From NCBI GenBank assembly GCA_038363925.1, contig JAQQWL010000003.1:1674001-1738000 (forward strand): 64,000 nucleotides of DNA. Direction: 5' to 3'. The notes beneath the pieces are model-generated. The model saw nothing but the letters and a program-made list of their open reading frames with translations, did no database searches and was not told the origin of the DNA. Origin of the DNA: Apiospora phragmitis (Eukaryota > Ascomycota > Sordariomycetes > Amphisphaeriales > Apiosporaceae). This document shows, piece by piece, positions 1 through 11,796 of the stretch. How positions within the stretch are numbered: the first letter of the stretch is position 1; the number at the start of each line of letters is the position of its first letter. The position numbers and the translations under genes were made by a program.

Positions 1-290
1 ACGTAAGGTAGAGAGCTGTTAATGGTCCGATGGCGCATTTTAGAGCTTGCGTAGAGCTGCAAGCCACTCACACCAACGTCAACATCTCAGCCCATGTCAA
101 AGTAAAGCTCCGAATCACCGATCCATCATAATTCGCCCGTCGACGGGATGGGGGGTCCTATGCATCCAAATCTGCGGACTGCCATCTGCAATCGATACGG
201 ACTGACAGACGGAGAAGAAGTGACAATGATATACATATATTCCGATATATCAATTGGATCCTTTGCCAGGCTCAATCCAGCTTCGTCGAG

Positions 291-1514
291 CTATCTATTA
301 TTAGACTCGGAGTCGGCAGTTGCAGCACCATCTCCATCCCGTGCCTTGACGAACTCAGTTTCGAACCCGAGCCCACTCTCCTGCCTCACCACCCCAAAGA
401 CGCTACTTGAGTCCAGGCTTCTCCCACCACCCTGCGAACTCTCCCTCCATTCGTTAGCCTTCTTCAAGTTCTCCAGAGCCCTCTGCCCAATCCGCAAGCT
501 GACGCCCTGCCGTTCCGCAATCCCAACCCCTTGGCCCACGTCCTTCATCGCCAACTGCAGGTCGGACCACGGCTTCTGGCCTGGTCCGGGACAATAGACG
601 CCCGTCGTCATGCGGGTTGAGTCCGAGTGCATCACTGGCCCAAAATTGAGCTCCAGAAGACGTTCCAGGGTGGCTTCCGGCAGTCCCGTCTTGGCGGCGA
701 AAACGTGCGCTTCTGCAATGATTTGCATCAACGACGCCATGAGCACATTCCTGCCCAGCTCGTCAGTCAGGAATGCAATTAGTGTCTTTTAGAAATATAC
801 TTATATATATTCCGGGCGGGGCTCAGGCTATCGAGAAAAACGCAAACTTACCCGGTTGTCTTTAGAAGACTGGCTTTCTCTGGTTCTTGCCCGACGACCA
901 GCACCTCCCGCGCCAGCACACCTTTGAGCAAGGGGGACACGGCATCCAAGGCAGCATCAGACCCAGCGAACCCGGCCAACAGCTGCCCAGCTTCCGCGAC
1001 AGGTGTGGCCTCGAAGACGGGCATGGCAGCAAAGTGGGCCCCCTTGGATGCAAGTGTTGCGGCCACGGCCTGCGTCGTGTCGGGATGGACAGTCGTCGTG
1101 TCCACAATCACCTTGCCCTTCACGTCGCCAGAATGGACGATCTGCTCTGCGATAGAAGGACCGCATCGTCGGCGTTTGACTGAGTAAGTTCGAGTGAATT
1201 CGGTTAGTTTTCCCGACTTCTTTTGCTCTCAACCCTCAGGAGACTCGTAACTGACGGGCTCATCGATATGAACACGATGTCGCCGTCGCGTGCCAGTTCG
1301 GCAATGGACTCGCACTTCTTGGCCCCCAGCTCCTCCAATGCCGCGCAGCGTGATGGGATGCGATTGTACACGCGCAATGGCGCCTGGTCCCCCCAGTCGC
1401 AGTGAGATGTTTCTGGATGTTCTTCGCCATTGCACTTCCTATGCTGCCCAACCCGATCCAGCCCACCACCGCTGGCGTCTTGCCAGCTCCGTCCGACGGA
1501 GACGAAGACGCCAT
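291..1514 (-). CDS. NAD(P)-dependent beta-hydroxyacid dehydrogenase (3-hydroxyisobutyrate dehydrogenase/6PGDH-like), frame-broken
   Basis: Predicted to oxidise or reduce a small beta-hydroxyacid with NAD(P). The N-terminus has the Rossmann fingerprint GWIGLGSIGSAMAKNI, followed in another frame by PLRVYNR, the usual second strand of this family. Later parts read VIVDTTTVHPDTT and a C-terminal helical domain with LMASLMQIIAEAHVFAA. I infer three exons, 1252-1514, 852-1179 and 291-750. The introns are 1180-1251 (GGAAAACTAACC branch region) and 751-851 (GTAAGT donor). Two breaks remain. One base appears to be missing at the six-C run 1391-1396. The frame also changes near 1155-1160 between SNADDAVL and IAEQIV, where an alternative acceptor could explain the change. 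Exact substrate is unknown. Either consensus errors or early decay could explain the breaks. Confidence 0.75.
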
Positions 1515-2234
1515 GATTCTAGTATGACTACAGAAATCGGTTGGACGGTTTGGGGATGGGTGATACGCTGTCTTATATGTATGGCGGCCTGACTACCTCC
1601 ACTACTGATCACTCCTTTCGGTAGGCTTGACTCTTGAGCGGGGTTCGGTGATAAGGAGGAAAGGTCGGCGACCGAGCCGGGGAGAAGTTCCGAAAGGAGA
1701 CCCATCCTTCGAAACAAAACGTCACGTTCCGTCTTCCAGTATTCAATCCCGCCTGAGTCTAAAGCGAAGTGTAGCGGATGATATTTTGCACGATGCAATT
1801 CTGAGTATATGGCATAGTTGAATGGCCAAGGATTTATTTTCGGTGCCGTCTCAAAATGAGAATACATATCTTCTTACATAATCCCTAACCTTTGAGAATA
1901 GCCTGGCCTCGCTTTCTTCACACCCTTCTATTCCACCTGCCGTAAGGATGGATCATGATGCCCCTTTCGCCGGGGCTCACGGATAGTAAAATTAAGCATG
2001 TACGCTCATTAATGCGTTCAATTTTAGTAAGAGCTCTGATATACTGCGGTATCGTATGCGGCGATAATGTATTAACCTTTGCTGTTATGGTGGCGCTGTT
2101 CATCAACCTTCTCCGTACGTTTCTTCCGTTCAAAGTTTGGAAGTTCCACGGATTATAAAACGGAGATAGAAATTTTCACAATCTGAACACGGTATGATTC
2201 CTTTGTTGTATTACTGGCACCGAATTATAAAGGT
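1515..2234. other. Intergenic spacer, AT-richer
   Basis: No ORF with recognisable domain content or splice structure is seen here. It presumably holds the promoter of the leftward dehydrogenase and that of the rightward 2EXR gene, which diverge. Confidence 0.5.
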
Positions 2235-3443
2235 ATGGTTGGGGAGGAGGTGGTCTTTCCTGTACATTCACCATTTGTCCATCGTCACATCACCTCTGGA
2301 GTAGCGACCTCCTTCACAGTGATCCCCCAATCCCAACTCGATACACCGTTTTCACAGCAACAGATCGCGCAGGCACTTCTTCTGAGAAACGCTTACCAAT
2401 TGTTAGCAATGGCGTTCGTTAAATTCTCTGAAATGCCCACAGAGCTACAGATCGAGGTTTGGCAGTACGCATTGCTGGCCGAATCCCAAGACCGTGTTGT
2501 GCTGCTACACAGCGACGATCACGTCATCCCCCTGCGACACTTGAACAGCCCATTTCTCTCGACTACCGCACTATCCCGAACCCAAGCCCGACGGTTCTAT
2601 ACAGTGGCTCTCCAAGTGAGGGATGTACCGCTAGTCCCTATGACCAAACACTACATAAATCTCAACACGATCAACCAAGAGGTCCAGTGGCAACCGGAGT
2701 ACAATTGCTTTATCCAGATTCATTCGTACAGACGACGAGGTACCGTGTACCTCAATCCGACCTATGACACGTTCATCACAGGCTTGGATTTCACAATGCA
2801 CTATGCGAAGATGCCGTCTGAAGCAGCAGACGTTCGTCCCATGGCGGAAGTCCTTCCTGACAGGGCCTGCAAACAGGTCCGAAACCTCGTCCTGGCCCAG
2901 CGCAGCTTCCAGCACCGAGACAAAGTGGGTATAACGGTTCGCTTGCCGGCCTTCGATGGCCAAGTGGGCGTGCCGGACCTGGTTCTCGAGCACACTATCT
3001 ACTCCCGAGTAGACGCCGAGCGGCGCTGGAGGCGGACCTTGTTCAGCAGCTGCACCACTTTCCAGCACCTCTGCGTGGGCATCCAGCGTCACGAGATATG
3101 CTTCGGAGATCCCTCCGAGGGCGAGGACCGTTACACGCTGCGGGGGCCCTCAGCCTGCGCCTGGGCTCTCCTGGGTGAGCTGCCATTGATTGGGGGCCGC
3201 CGGAGCGAAATGGCCATTTGTGAATGGCGCCTGGAAGAGAACAAGGTTGCACAGTTGGGAGCACGAACCTGGCATGACTATGTGGCCGATCCGGACCATC
3301 TGGTCAATGGAGGAAATAGAAGCACCATGCACGCGGTAATGGCCATATTCCAAGGACGTCGACGATACTCGAGCCGGACGGTGGCAAGTAGCACCCCGCT
3401 ACCGTGGACGTTCCAAACACCGGGGGTGTGGCATACTTCATGA
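2235..3443 (+). CDS. 2EXR-domain protein, function unknown
   Basis: A single uninterrupted 402-codon frame. The segment FSEMPTELQIEVWQYAL resembles the opening of the fungal 2EXR domain, whose pattern is F..LP.ELR..IW. Proteins with this domain are abundant in filamentous ascomycetes and their biochemical role is unknown. The first ATG is at 2235. The ATG at 2409, residue 59, sits directly before the domain and gives a more typical start, so the first 58 residues may be untranslated. A weak F-box-like role is sometimes suggested for such LPxE helices, but nothing in this sequence proves it. No signal peptide or membrane segment is visible. The reading frame and the domain opening support a real gene. 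Confidence 0.7.
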   Translation: MVGEEVVFPVHSPFVHRHITSGVATSFTVIPQSQLDTPFSQQQIAQALLLRNAYQLLAMAFVKFSEMPTELQIEVWQYALLAESQDRVVLLHSDDHVIPLRHLNSPFLSTTALSRTQARRFYTVALQVRDVPLVPMTKHYINLNTINQEVQWQPEYNCFIQIHSYRRRGTVYLNPTYDTFITGLDFTMHYAKMPSEAADVRPMAEVLPDRACKQVRNLVLAQRSFQHRDKVGITVRLPAFDGQVGVPDLVLEHTIYSRVDAERRWRRTLFSSCTTFQHLCVGIQRHEICFGDPSEGEDRYTLRGPSACAWALLGELPLIGGRRSEMAICEWRLEENKVAQLGARTWHDYVADPDHLVNGGNRSTMHAVMAIFQGRRRYSSRTVASSTPLPWTFQTPGVWHTS

Positions 3444-4066
3444 TTGATAAAGAAAGGACTGCACGCTCTTTAGCTGGTTTCCCCGGCACCTGATACAGGT
3501 AGTCTGTGAGCTTCAGGTTGATGCAATTGAACAGTCTGGACGAGATAGCGGACCTTGTGGTGTGGTTATTGGCCTAGATTGCAGGTAGGTAGTTACGGAT
3601 GATATTGCTTATTCATAACCACAACATGGAAGGATATTTAAAAGGAATACGTGAGCTTATTGGAGTCCCTCGCGGCGGTTCTACTACAGCTCCCGCAGGT
3701 AGTAGTGCGGGGAAGTGAGCGCCAAGCTCTCACCCACGTGAAGCACGCTCATCAGTGATACCTCAATGTTCCTACCTACTGAACTAAGTAAGTTGTCTCA
3801 GGATCGGCACCGGGCGTTCTGTCTTCTGGACGAATCAAAACCCAGATAGAGCAGGGCTTGGCTACTGGGTGCCGATGATACGTAGCATTGAGCCTGTTGG
3901 CGGTGTTGAAAGATAAGCAGCTCTGGCAGATGCCCACGAGGGCGACGCTGCGGCCAGCCCTTGCATGATTTTACTCCTAGCTTAACATGAGTAGACGATT
4001 GTAGCACTGAAACGTATACGAGTTCAGAGAAAAAAATAGGAGTAAAAGGGAGCCGAGTATAAGAAA

Positions 4067-5799
4067 ATGGAACCATACACCAAACCCGAGGAGAAAAAGA
4101 TCTCGAGGCACAACAACAACAGAAGCATGCCGGCGGCCATGACGAGATAACGTCCGTCCGCGCCGGGCAGCGCCAGGGCAACAACAACAACGACGACACC
4201 CTAAGCGACCTGAAGCGCGAGCAGCAGCAGCAGCAGTATGAGACGCGGCACAACGGCACGCTGGAGCGCAAGCTCAAGTCGCGGCACGTGCAGTTCCTGG
4301 CGCTCTCGGGCGCCATCGGCACGGGCCTGTTCGTGGGGTCCGGGCAGATGCTGTCGGTGGCGGGCCCGCTCTCGACGTTCCTGGCGTACGCGCTGACGGG
4401 TTGTAATTTGTACGCCGTCATCAACAGCCTGGGCGAGATGGCGGCGTACCTGCCGCTGCCGGGCGCCGTGCCCGTCTACGCGTCGCGCTACGTCGATGAG
4501 GCCCTCGGCTTCACGCTGGGCTGGAACTACTGGTACCAGCTCGCCATCGGCGTGCCCATCGAGGTGACGGCCGCGGTCGTCGTTATCGGCTACTGGCCCA
4601 ACAATCCGGTCCCCGACGTCGTCTGGATCACCGTCCTGTTCCTCGCCATGGTCGCCGTCAACTGCTTCCCCGTGCGCATCTACGGCGAGGCCGAGTTCGT
4701 CTTCGGCGCGATTAAGTTAACCACCATCATCGGGCTGATCATCCTGATGCTCGTCATCACGCTGGGCGGCGCGCCCTCGGGCGACCGCATCGGCTTCCGG
4801 TACTGGGTCGACCCGGGCCCTATGAACACGTACCTGGCCTTGGGCGCGCTGGGCCGCTTCCTGGCCTTCTGGAAGGTCTTCATCCAGGCGACCTTCGCGT
4901 ACGGCGGCAGCGAGATGGTGGTGATCGCGTCGGGCGAGACGGAGAACCCGCGGCGCAACATCCCCAAGGCGATCCGGCGCGTCTTCTGGCGCATCCTGTT
5001 GTTTTATGTCCTGGCCATCTTCCTCGTCGGCCTCTGCGTCTCGTCGCGTGACGACCGCCTGCTCGACGCCATCGCCAGCGCCGCCCCGGGCGCCGCGCAG
5101 TCCCCCTTCGTCATCGCGATCCAGAACGGCGGCATCGCGGCGCTGCCGTCCGTCATAAACGCCGTCGTGCTGTCGTCGGCCTGGTCCGCGGGCAACTCCT
5201 TCTTCTACGCGTCAACGCGCGTCATGTACGCCGCCGCGCTCGACGGGAAAGCCCCCAAGTTCCTCGCGTACGAAAAGTTCGGCGTGCCCTACGCCTGCGT
5301 CGGCGCCACCACCTTGTTCTCGTGCCTCGTCTACCTCAACGTCAACCACCGCGGCGCCGACGTCTTCTTCTGGTTCTCCAACCTCTCGGCCGTCTCGACC
5401 CTGCTCGTCTGGGCCGCCATCAGCTTCACGTACTTGCGCTTCCACGCCGGGCTGAAGCACCACGGGATCCCGCGCGCGTCCCTGCCTTACCGCTCGCCGC
5501 TGCAGCCGTGGCTGGCCTACTTCGCCATCGCGTTCTGCCTCGTCGTCGCCCTCTTCAACGGGTTCGACGCCTTCTTCCCCGGCAAGTTCAGCGCCAAGAC
5601 GTTCCTGCCGCCCTACATCGACATGCCCATCTTCGCGGGCCTGTTCATCGGCTACAAGCTGGTCAAGCGCACCAAGCTGGTGAAGGTGGCCGACATGGAC
5701 CTCTGGAGCGGCAAGGCCGAGATCGATCGGCTCGAGTCTACTTGGGTTGAGCCGGTGCCGAGGAACTTTATCGAGAGGATATGGTTCTGGATCGCTTAG
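4067..5799 (+). CDS. Amino-acid permease (AAT/YAT family, dicarboxylic-type DIP5-like)
   Basis: A plasma-membrane proton symporter for amino acids, by family. The core frame from about 4140 to 5799 contains the diagnostic first helix GAIGTGLFVGSG, then NYWYQLAIGVPIEVTAA, FAYGGSEMVVIASGETENPRRNIPKAI and about twelve hydrophobic segments. It ends with the amphipathic tail NFIERIWFWIA. The upstream reading MEPYTKPEEKKISR beginning at 4067 has good start context (GAAAATGG) but runs into a stop at about 4150. The following QGNNNNDDTLSDLKREQQQQQYETRHNGTLERKLKSRH is in the permease frame. One missing base near 4135-4142 joins them, so I take 4067 as the start. A polyglutamine stretch lies in the cytosolic N-tail. 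The DIP5-like assignment is by overall resemblance. Confidence 0.85.
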
Positions 5800-6372
5800 A
5801 GCGGTTTCTAGTTTCCAATCACAAACATCGAATCTTTCGCTGAAACATATGAAGATTTAATGCAGAGCCAGTAATATCTTCAATCAAATAATAGCCTACT
5901 TATCGAATATCAAGATATCCAGATCATCCCTTCTTTTCCTTTTGACCTTTGAGAAAAAAAAGAAGAGGGCGGGTCGAAGGTCTTATGCAAATGTCACTTG
6001 GTCGCATGTGGATTTTTGTGCAGATGTACTTAATGTAATTATGCAAAGTGCTTTCGTCATCGGGCAGGTGCGGCTCAAGCTCTCGATCCCGTACTCGATC
6101 CCTAAGACAATTGAAGTGAGGGCAGGCACAATTGAGCATGTTCTATGATGTCGCATGACGACATTGTGCTGCCATTGTTTGTAGTTGGCAGCACCCTTGG
6201 GGTAACGGCGGAGTAGGCGTGCCTGGGCTCCCTTCCTTAGGGTCCTGCTTCTATTCAATGGGATGGCATCCATCATTTGATACATAACACTACTTAGTTC
6301 CCGTCAAATCTATTCATCAGATCAGACGAACTGCAGAGCCTGTTTTCTTCCATATACAAAAATAACAATTAC
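5800..6372. other. Intergenic, AT-rich
   Basis: No gene is seen. This is the 3' flank of the permease and the promoter region of the bli-3-like gene, with pyrimidine-rich sequence just before its start. Confidence 0.5.
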
Positions 6373-7200
6373 ATGTTCACCCTCCGAAGAACATTACTGA
6401 GCCAATCGTCAAAAGGACTCTTTAAACACAACCAACGTATCATTCTCAGAACCATGTCTTCCTCCGGCTTCTCCAACACCAACACCGGCGACAAGCCCGC
6501 CGACCCTTACGGCGCCGCCAACGCCGACCCCAAGGTCACCCTCAAGGAGAAGATCGAGGCGCTGAGCAAGTTCGCCAACAACTGCAAGTTTGGCATGATG
6601 ACGACGCGTGACACATCCAACGGCAAGCTCAGCTCCCGCTGCATGGCTGTGGCCGGCCAGGTATGTGACCAACTGATTTGATTGCACCTCCTCCATATAT
6701 CACTTCACATTTCCCTTACCCCCTCTCTGCAGCTATGAGAACTGACAAACGTTTCGCCCAACCCACAGGAGACCGGCGGCCTGGACCTCCTCTTCACCAC
6801 CAACACCGAGTCGCACAAGACGGACGAGCTGGCCAAGGACTCGCACACCAACATCTCCTTCGTGGACAGCTCCGGGCAGTGGGCGTCGTTCGCGGGCGAC
6901 GCGTCGATCGAGACGGACCGCAGCGTCGTCAAGAAGTACTACAGCCCCGCGCTCAAGGCTTGGCTGGGCAACCTGGGCGACGGCAAGCACGACGGTTCAG
7001 AGAACGACCCCCGCATCGGCATCATCCGCGTCAAGACGGACTCGGTTTCCTACTGCCTCACCGACATGACCCTCGTCGGCCGCATGACGGAGATCGCCAA
7101 GGGCGCCGTCACGGGTCAGCCCGCGTCGATCAACAAGCTGCGCTTCATCACCGAGGCCGAGATCCTGCAGTGGCGCGCGTCCGAGTCGCTCCGGATCTAG
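6373..7200 (+). CDS. bli-3: BLI-3-like blue-light-inducible protein (PNPOx-like FMN-binding split barrel)
   Basis: Two exons, 6373-6660 and 6769-7200, separated by a 108 bp intron with GTATGT donor and CCCACAG acceptor. The joined protein reads KFGMMTTRDTSNGKLSSRCMAVAGQ-ETGGLDLLFTTNTESHKTDELAKDSHTNISFVDSSGQWASFAGDASIETDR and continues with KKYYSPALKAWLGNLGDG. This is characteristic of the pyridoxamine-5'-phosphate-oxidase-like general stress/BLI-3 family. Neurospora bli-3 is a light-induced gene, and light control here is inference only. Two in-frame ATGs exist. The one at 6373 precedes a basic, Ser/Leu-rich 27-residue leader, MFTLRRTLLSQSSKGLFKHN, resembling a mitochondrial presequence. The one at 6454 has the stronger ACCATG context and matches the short form usually seen. 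Confidence 0.85.
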
Positions 7201-7462
7201 TGTGGGCTGATCATACATTCCATGCGTATGTTGTGAGGTTTGCTGCTGCCGGGCGATTATGAAATTGGTCAGGAGAGGGATGCAGAGCTCCCGCATAGCT
7301 GTGAGAACTACGACTGTCATGAGATTGACGTTTATTAGTACAGCACTAAAGCCCATCAATTAAATGGTTAAAAAACACATTGAACGTATAGAATGTTTTC
7401 GTCGCTCATGATCCATCCCAAAATCAGCGAGAATGCACGGTTGAGTGCTGATAGGATGTTGG

Positions 7463-7619
7463 CTACCGACTCTCGGCGTTAGTATTACTCTTTTGGAATA
7501 AACGGGATGTCTCAGGAGGGAATAAAGGCAATTCCTCGAATAATTAGTGAATCCATCCCCCTTGAGACACTGGGATAACGAGGAATAGGACGGAATAATC
7601 CCCGAGTTGCTTGCTTAAC
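7463..7619 (-). repeat. Solo copy of the introner-like sequence family
   Basis: Read on the minus strand, this intergenic stretch ends in ACTAACGCCGAG...GGTAG. It shares most positions with the two introns at 26925-27074 and 27116-27262, including TATCCCA near the 5' part and CCTGAGACAT...TTATTCC before the branch point. A GTTAAG that could serve as donor sits at 7619-7614, giving 157 bp against 147 and 150 for the other copies. No coding exons are visible on either side. It is either an intron of an untranslated or unrecognised transcript, or an intergenic insertion. Confidence 0.6.
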
Positions 7620-8242
7620 TGTGTGTATTTCTGTCTACAATAGCCGGGCTCTAAAGATCACAAGCCCAGCCTCAGCGGATGGCACCTGGCCCAATCCCCT
7701 GTAGGCTCCTTCCCCCTTCAACATCCTGCACCACAAATTCCGGATTCTTATCTGATAACCACTTCTCAGTCCTAACATATCCTTCTCATCGCGAATCATA
7801 ATTATTCTTCTTCAAGGTATGAATAGTGGGTGTTTCTTTCTCCCTTTGCGCGAATATCCTCGATACAGATGGCTAACTTGACCTACACACCAACCAAGAT
7901 GTCTCCATTGGAAGAAATCTATCTCGCCTGCCTACATCACTTTTTCAATTATAGCCAATACCTAGAAAAGGAAGGTATCAATTATTAACGCGGCTACAAC
8001 GGAGCAGTTACGAAAGCAAGCCCGAAAGAAAACCCAATCCCCCACACTATAATGCTTAAATTACTCAAACGAAGCGAACAGCGAACGAAGCTGTCCGCCG
8101 ATGAATGTAATGATGACGATAATTTTTATGAAGCAGCCACACGCTCCAAATGACAGACACCAATAGCAACAAGCAGAAGGTCTGAATTTGACGTTTGGCG
8201 ACGAGGAACATGGGAAAAATCTCAAAAACGGGCCTTTGGTGA
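7620..8242. other. Intergenic spacer
   Basis: No gene recognised between the introner-like copy and the end of the FAS1 gene. It presumably includes the 3' UTR of that gene. Confidence 0.45.
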
Positions 8243-9547
8243 TTACCAGTTGATGAGGAGAGCAGCACCGCCAAACAAGGCGGCAGCACCGACAGCGCCA
8301 GTCCTCATGGGCGCAGCGTTCAGGTTGCTACCCTCCGAAGTCGCGGCCGGGCTCGTGTCGGTAGGGGTCGGGACATCGCTGGTGAAAGGCACGCCGCCGC
8401 TGGTGGAGGAGCCGCCGTTGTAGGCCGGAGGGGGCGCGTTGGTGGCGGATGGGTCGGGCGCCTGCGAGGTGTTGTCGGGGTTCAGGACCTGGTTCATGAC
8501 GTGGACGACGCCGTTGCCGACGAGGATGTCGGGGACGGTCACGCGGGCTGCGTTGACGAAGACGGCACCATCGTTCTCAACTGTAATCTTCAGGTCAGTG
8601 CCGTCCGACGCCTTGATAGTTTCGTTCTTCAGATTGCTGCTGTAGGCCACGGTGCCGGGGACGATGTGGTAGCCCAGAATCTTGCCTACGTCCTGCGATG
8701 ACATGTTGGCGAGCAGGCTGCTGATGGAAACAAAAGCATCGTTATCAGGGGCAAATATGGTCACGTCCTTCATGCCGTCAAGCTGCGGGCCCAGGTTGGC
8801 TGCCTTGACGGCACCTGACAAGGCCGTCAGGTTGGAGTTGGTCATCGTAGCCGTGTCGTTCTGGGGAATGATGAGCACGCGGTCAATGATGTGAATCACA
8901 CCGCCCGTATAGTTCACATCCTAATACGGTACACAGGTCAGTCAATCCACCTCTGTGGTCTTGCGGAATTTGCGTGGGAGGAGGGAACAACATCATGGGG
9001 GGAACTTACGGCGGTCTTGACAGTGGAGTAGTATTTGAGCCCGCTGTAGGCCACGACCTTGCCGTCCTTCTTCTGCACCTGGACGACCTGACCGTCGGTG
9101 ACGTTGGTGTACGTCTGGTTGTTCAGCAGCGTGTGGGGGAACACGGGCTTGTCCGAGAAGGCTGACGACTGGTACGCCCCCTTGATCACATGGTAGTTGA
9201 GCAGGTTCGCGACCCAGCTCGAGTCCTTGACGGAGCCCCCGTAGGTGTTGACGGAACCGTTGATGACGCCGTTCAGCGCGTCGTTGTTGGGCGCGAGGAG
9301 CGTCACGTTCTGGGCATTGTTCAGCGCGTTCAGGATGTCCGGGTTCGCGGCCAGCAGACCTAATACGCATTGTGAGTCAGTGGCTGAGCAAGAAGTCTCG
9401 CGGGACGTATCGTCGTCGAGGGAGGACTGTGAGCTTACTGTTAAGGACCGACAAGCTGGAGTTCTGGGAGTTCAGGGCATCAGTCAGGGACTGGGCCGTC
9501 ACGGCACTGGCCAGCGCCAGGCTGAGAGAGAATTGCTTCAGGTGCAT
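8243..9547 (-). CDS. Secreted GPI-anchored fasciclin (FAS1) domain protein
   Basis: Cell-surface adhesion-type protein with two FAS1 modules. Exons are 9439-9547, 9010-9359 and 8243-8920, with introns 9360-9438 and 8921-9009 (GTAAGC and GTAAGT donors, TTAG acceptors). The start gives the signal peptide MHLKQFSLSLALASAVTA. The first FAS1 module contains NVTLLAPNNDAL and LLNYHVIKGAY. The second contains DVTIFAPDNDAF, ILGYHIVPGTV and GVVHVMNQVLNP. A Pro/Ser/Thr-rich linker follows, and the protein ends in a hydrophobic tail after a small-residue region (GAVGAAALFGGAALLINW), typical of a GPI signal. The reading frame is intact across all exons. The family acts at the cell wall in adhesion, and specific partners cannot be read from the sequence. 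Confidence 0.9.
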
Positions 9548-11796
9548 GTTTTAACTGTCTTTTGGAGAGAGGGTGTGGGAGTTGTTGGTTAGCTCTCAGT
9601 TTGCTCTCAGTTTAGGACACTAGGGCTTGATGCGATGATACAAACTTCCTTGGGACTCTCTTGGGATACCGAGTGCTTTTAAGCACTCGAGGCATGCTGG
9701 AAAGCCCGGATCATATCATCAGTCACAGTCCCAGCTTCGGAGGGGAGGCGCAGCTAGACAAAGTGAAAGTCATGATGTCGACCAGCATACCTGGTAAGAT
9801 ATTCCTCTCAACCCCCCTGTTTCCCGCGAGTAACCCAATCGGCGGTTTGGCCAACATATCGTGGCCCATCCATGTGTCGTTTGGGTCTCTCGCCCAACCG
9901 ACGAACTGGCTCAGGGCCGATCACCCGGCCAAGAACTCTGTTTAGCTCTGAAGCTTCCTTGGCCCATGTCTGTGTGTCACAGGCAGGTCGCAATTGCCGA
10001 AACGACGTACTCGTTCAAACCTGCTTTGCGTTTGTTTAGGAAAGAATCACGGGCGTTGTATGGATTACTAAGGATTTAAGGCTTTACTGGTTCAGACGAC
10101 GGCGATGTGGTGAGTGGTAGAATGAAGATGCCATCGAGCACGAGCCAGAGTCGAATACCACGACGACGGATGGCCGATCAACGGGCAGTCAGCTGGCAGG
10201 TTCTTCATTGGTCGGCCATCGTCGCTGGCCGTGGTCGTGGGATTCCTTCACCTTGTTAATCCTGCTCCTACGGTTCTACGACCTACCCACCTACCATCAA
10301 GCAAGAAAAGAAAGACCCGGAATTGAGGCATGAAATGGTTTCGATGGACGGTATATACGAACACTGCATGTTGTCTTTGCCCAATCCAGGAGCTGATGGT
10401 TCTGATATTGAGAGTCGATGTCGTCACGACTTTGCCAAGCAGTGCTTGCTCAGCCCAACGTTTGGCGGTTAAGACATGGCCGTTTCTTCAGCGCTGTCAG
10501 TGCTGAACAAGGCCCCCGCAATTGGCCACGCGGGAATCTGCACAGGCATCTGGGGTTTCTGGCATCACACGCTAAACAGCTTTCTACTTAAGTGACACGA
10601 AGTAACCTTCAGTATTACTTCACGAGTTCCAATCAACGCCCTAGAAAACGAAGTATACACTCAGAAGTGCTTGTTACTGAATACTGCACACGTGATAGCT
10701 AACATAGTATCAAAGTGACTTAATTAATCTCTCTGGAGGGTCAAATAGAGTGACTTAGTAATAGGGCCGAACAAGTACGTACGTCCTCCAAGTAAGGTTT
10801 CGCCAAAGGGAGCTGCTGCACATGCACGGCACTGACGGCAGGTGCTACTGCAAGTTCAGATTGACACTATCATGTCTGGGTTGAAACTTGAAACTGCAAG
10901 TATTTGCTATCTTCCGGGGCGAATAAAGAGGCGCGGTATCACGCTGTGTGTTAACGCGGCCCCAGCTGCGTCTGGTTTCCTTGAGTGACTGGGGTTCTGG
11001 CAGGCTCACTTGGCAGTAGAGTTCATGAATCATCACCATGATCTCTGGGTTAGGCGAGGCAGGGTTTCACAATCTCAGGGTGTAAATGGAGGCGCAGCCG
11101 CGCAGGCCTACCTGTAGGACAGTGGGATAAAGGGCGTCCAACACTAAAAAGCCGCCAACCGCTACCCCGGATTACGACCACCCTTGGGCTGACTATCGAG
11201 AGCCTGATTACTTCTTCCACGTGGAAATATTCACCAGTAGTCTGGCCGACGGCCGCATGTCGGCGACGGAGCACCGCCCGGAGGCCTCAACTTGGCTTAA
11301 CCCCCCTGCCTCCCCCCTCCTCCTTTGACCAACTAACCTCGCCTGGTAGAGAACAGCATGGCTTGCGTGTAAGAAATCGTGTCACCACGAACTGAATTTT
11401 TCTTCATCGGCCCTACTGGCAAACAACATGAAGAGCCTAACGACATTCACTTGGGTAGACCACGGGATCGATGCCCCTTCCTCCCGGGCCATTCTCGTGA
11501 ACCTAATCTTGCTGGTCGAGTGTCAGTCTAATAATAGCGATGGAACGAGTGTAATAAATGTAAAGTCACAACAACACCTGGAGTTTCTGATGTTCTCCTC
11601 GCACGAAGTCCTTTTGAAGCGATCTTGCTCCATATCCGGGAACCTTTGACCGCTTTCATCACGAAAGCCCGTCGGGGAAAGACTAATAATACTGTGCGCA
11701 CACCACGTGGGGCAAGATATCATCAGTAAATCCTCAGCCTCCCCCCGGCATCATTGGTTCCTTCCTCCCAGCTTCCTCCTTTCTTCTTCTCTACCT
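9548..11796. other. Long gene-poor spacer with one imperfect inverted repeat
   Basis: 2.2 kb without a supportable gene. Short ORFs lack domains and codon-like composition. The most structured part is an imperfect inverted repeat around 10158-10238, where GGATGGCCGATCAA faces TTGGTCGGCCATC. The rest appears to be unique sequence. Confidence 0.45.
10158..10238. repeat. Imperfect inverted repeat
   Basis: The left arm around 10158-10182 (CCACGACGACGGATGGCCGATCAA region) is largely complementary to the right arm around 10207-10238, with a few mismatches and a loop of about 25 bases. It could be a remnant of a small fold-back element or an operator-like palindrome. No target-site duplication was identified. 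Confidence 0.4.

Noticed and set aside
10158..10238. Inverted repeat as a complete MITE
   Set aside because: The arms are short, imperfect and without visible target-site duplication, and no second copy was noticed in the window.
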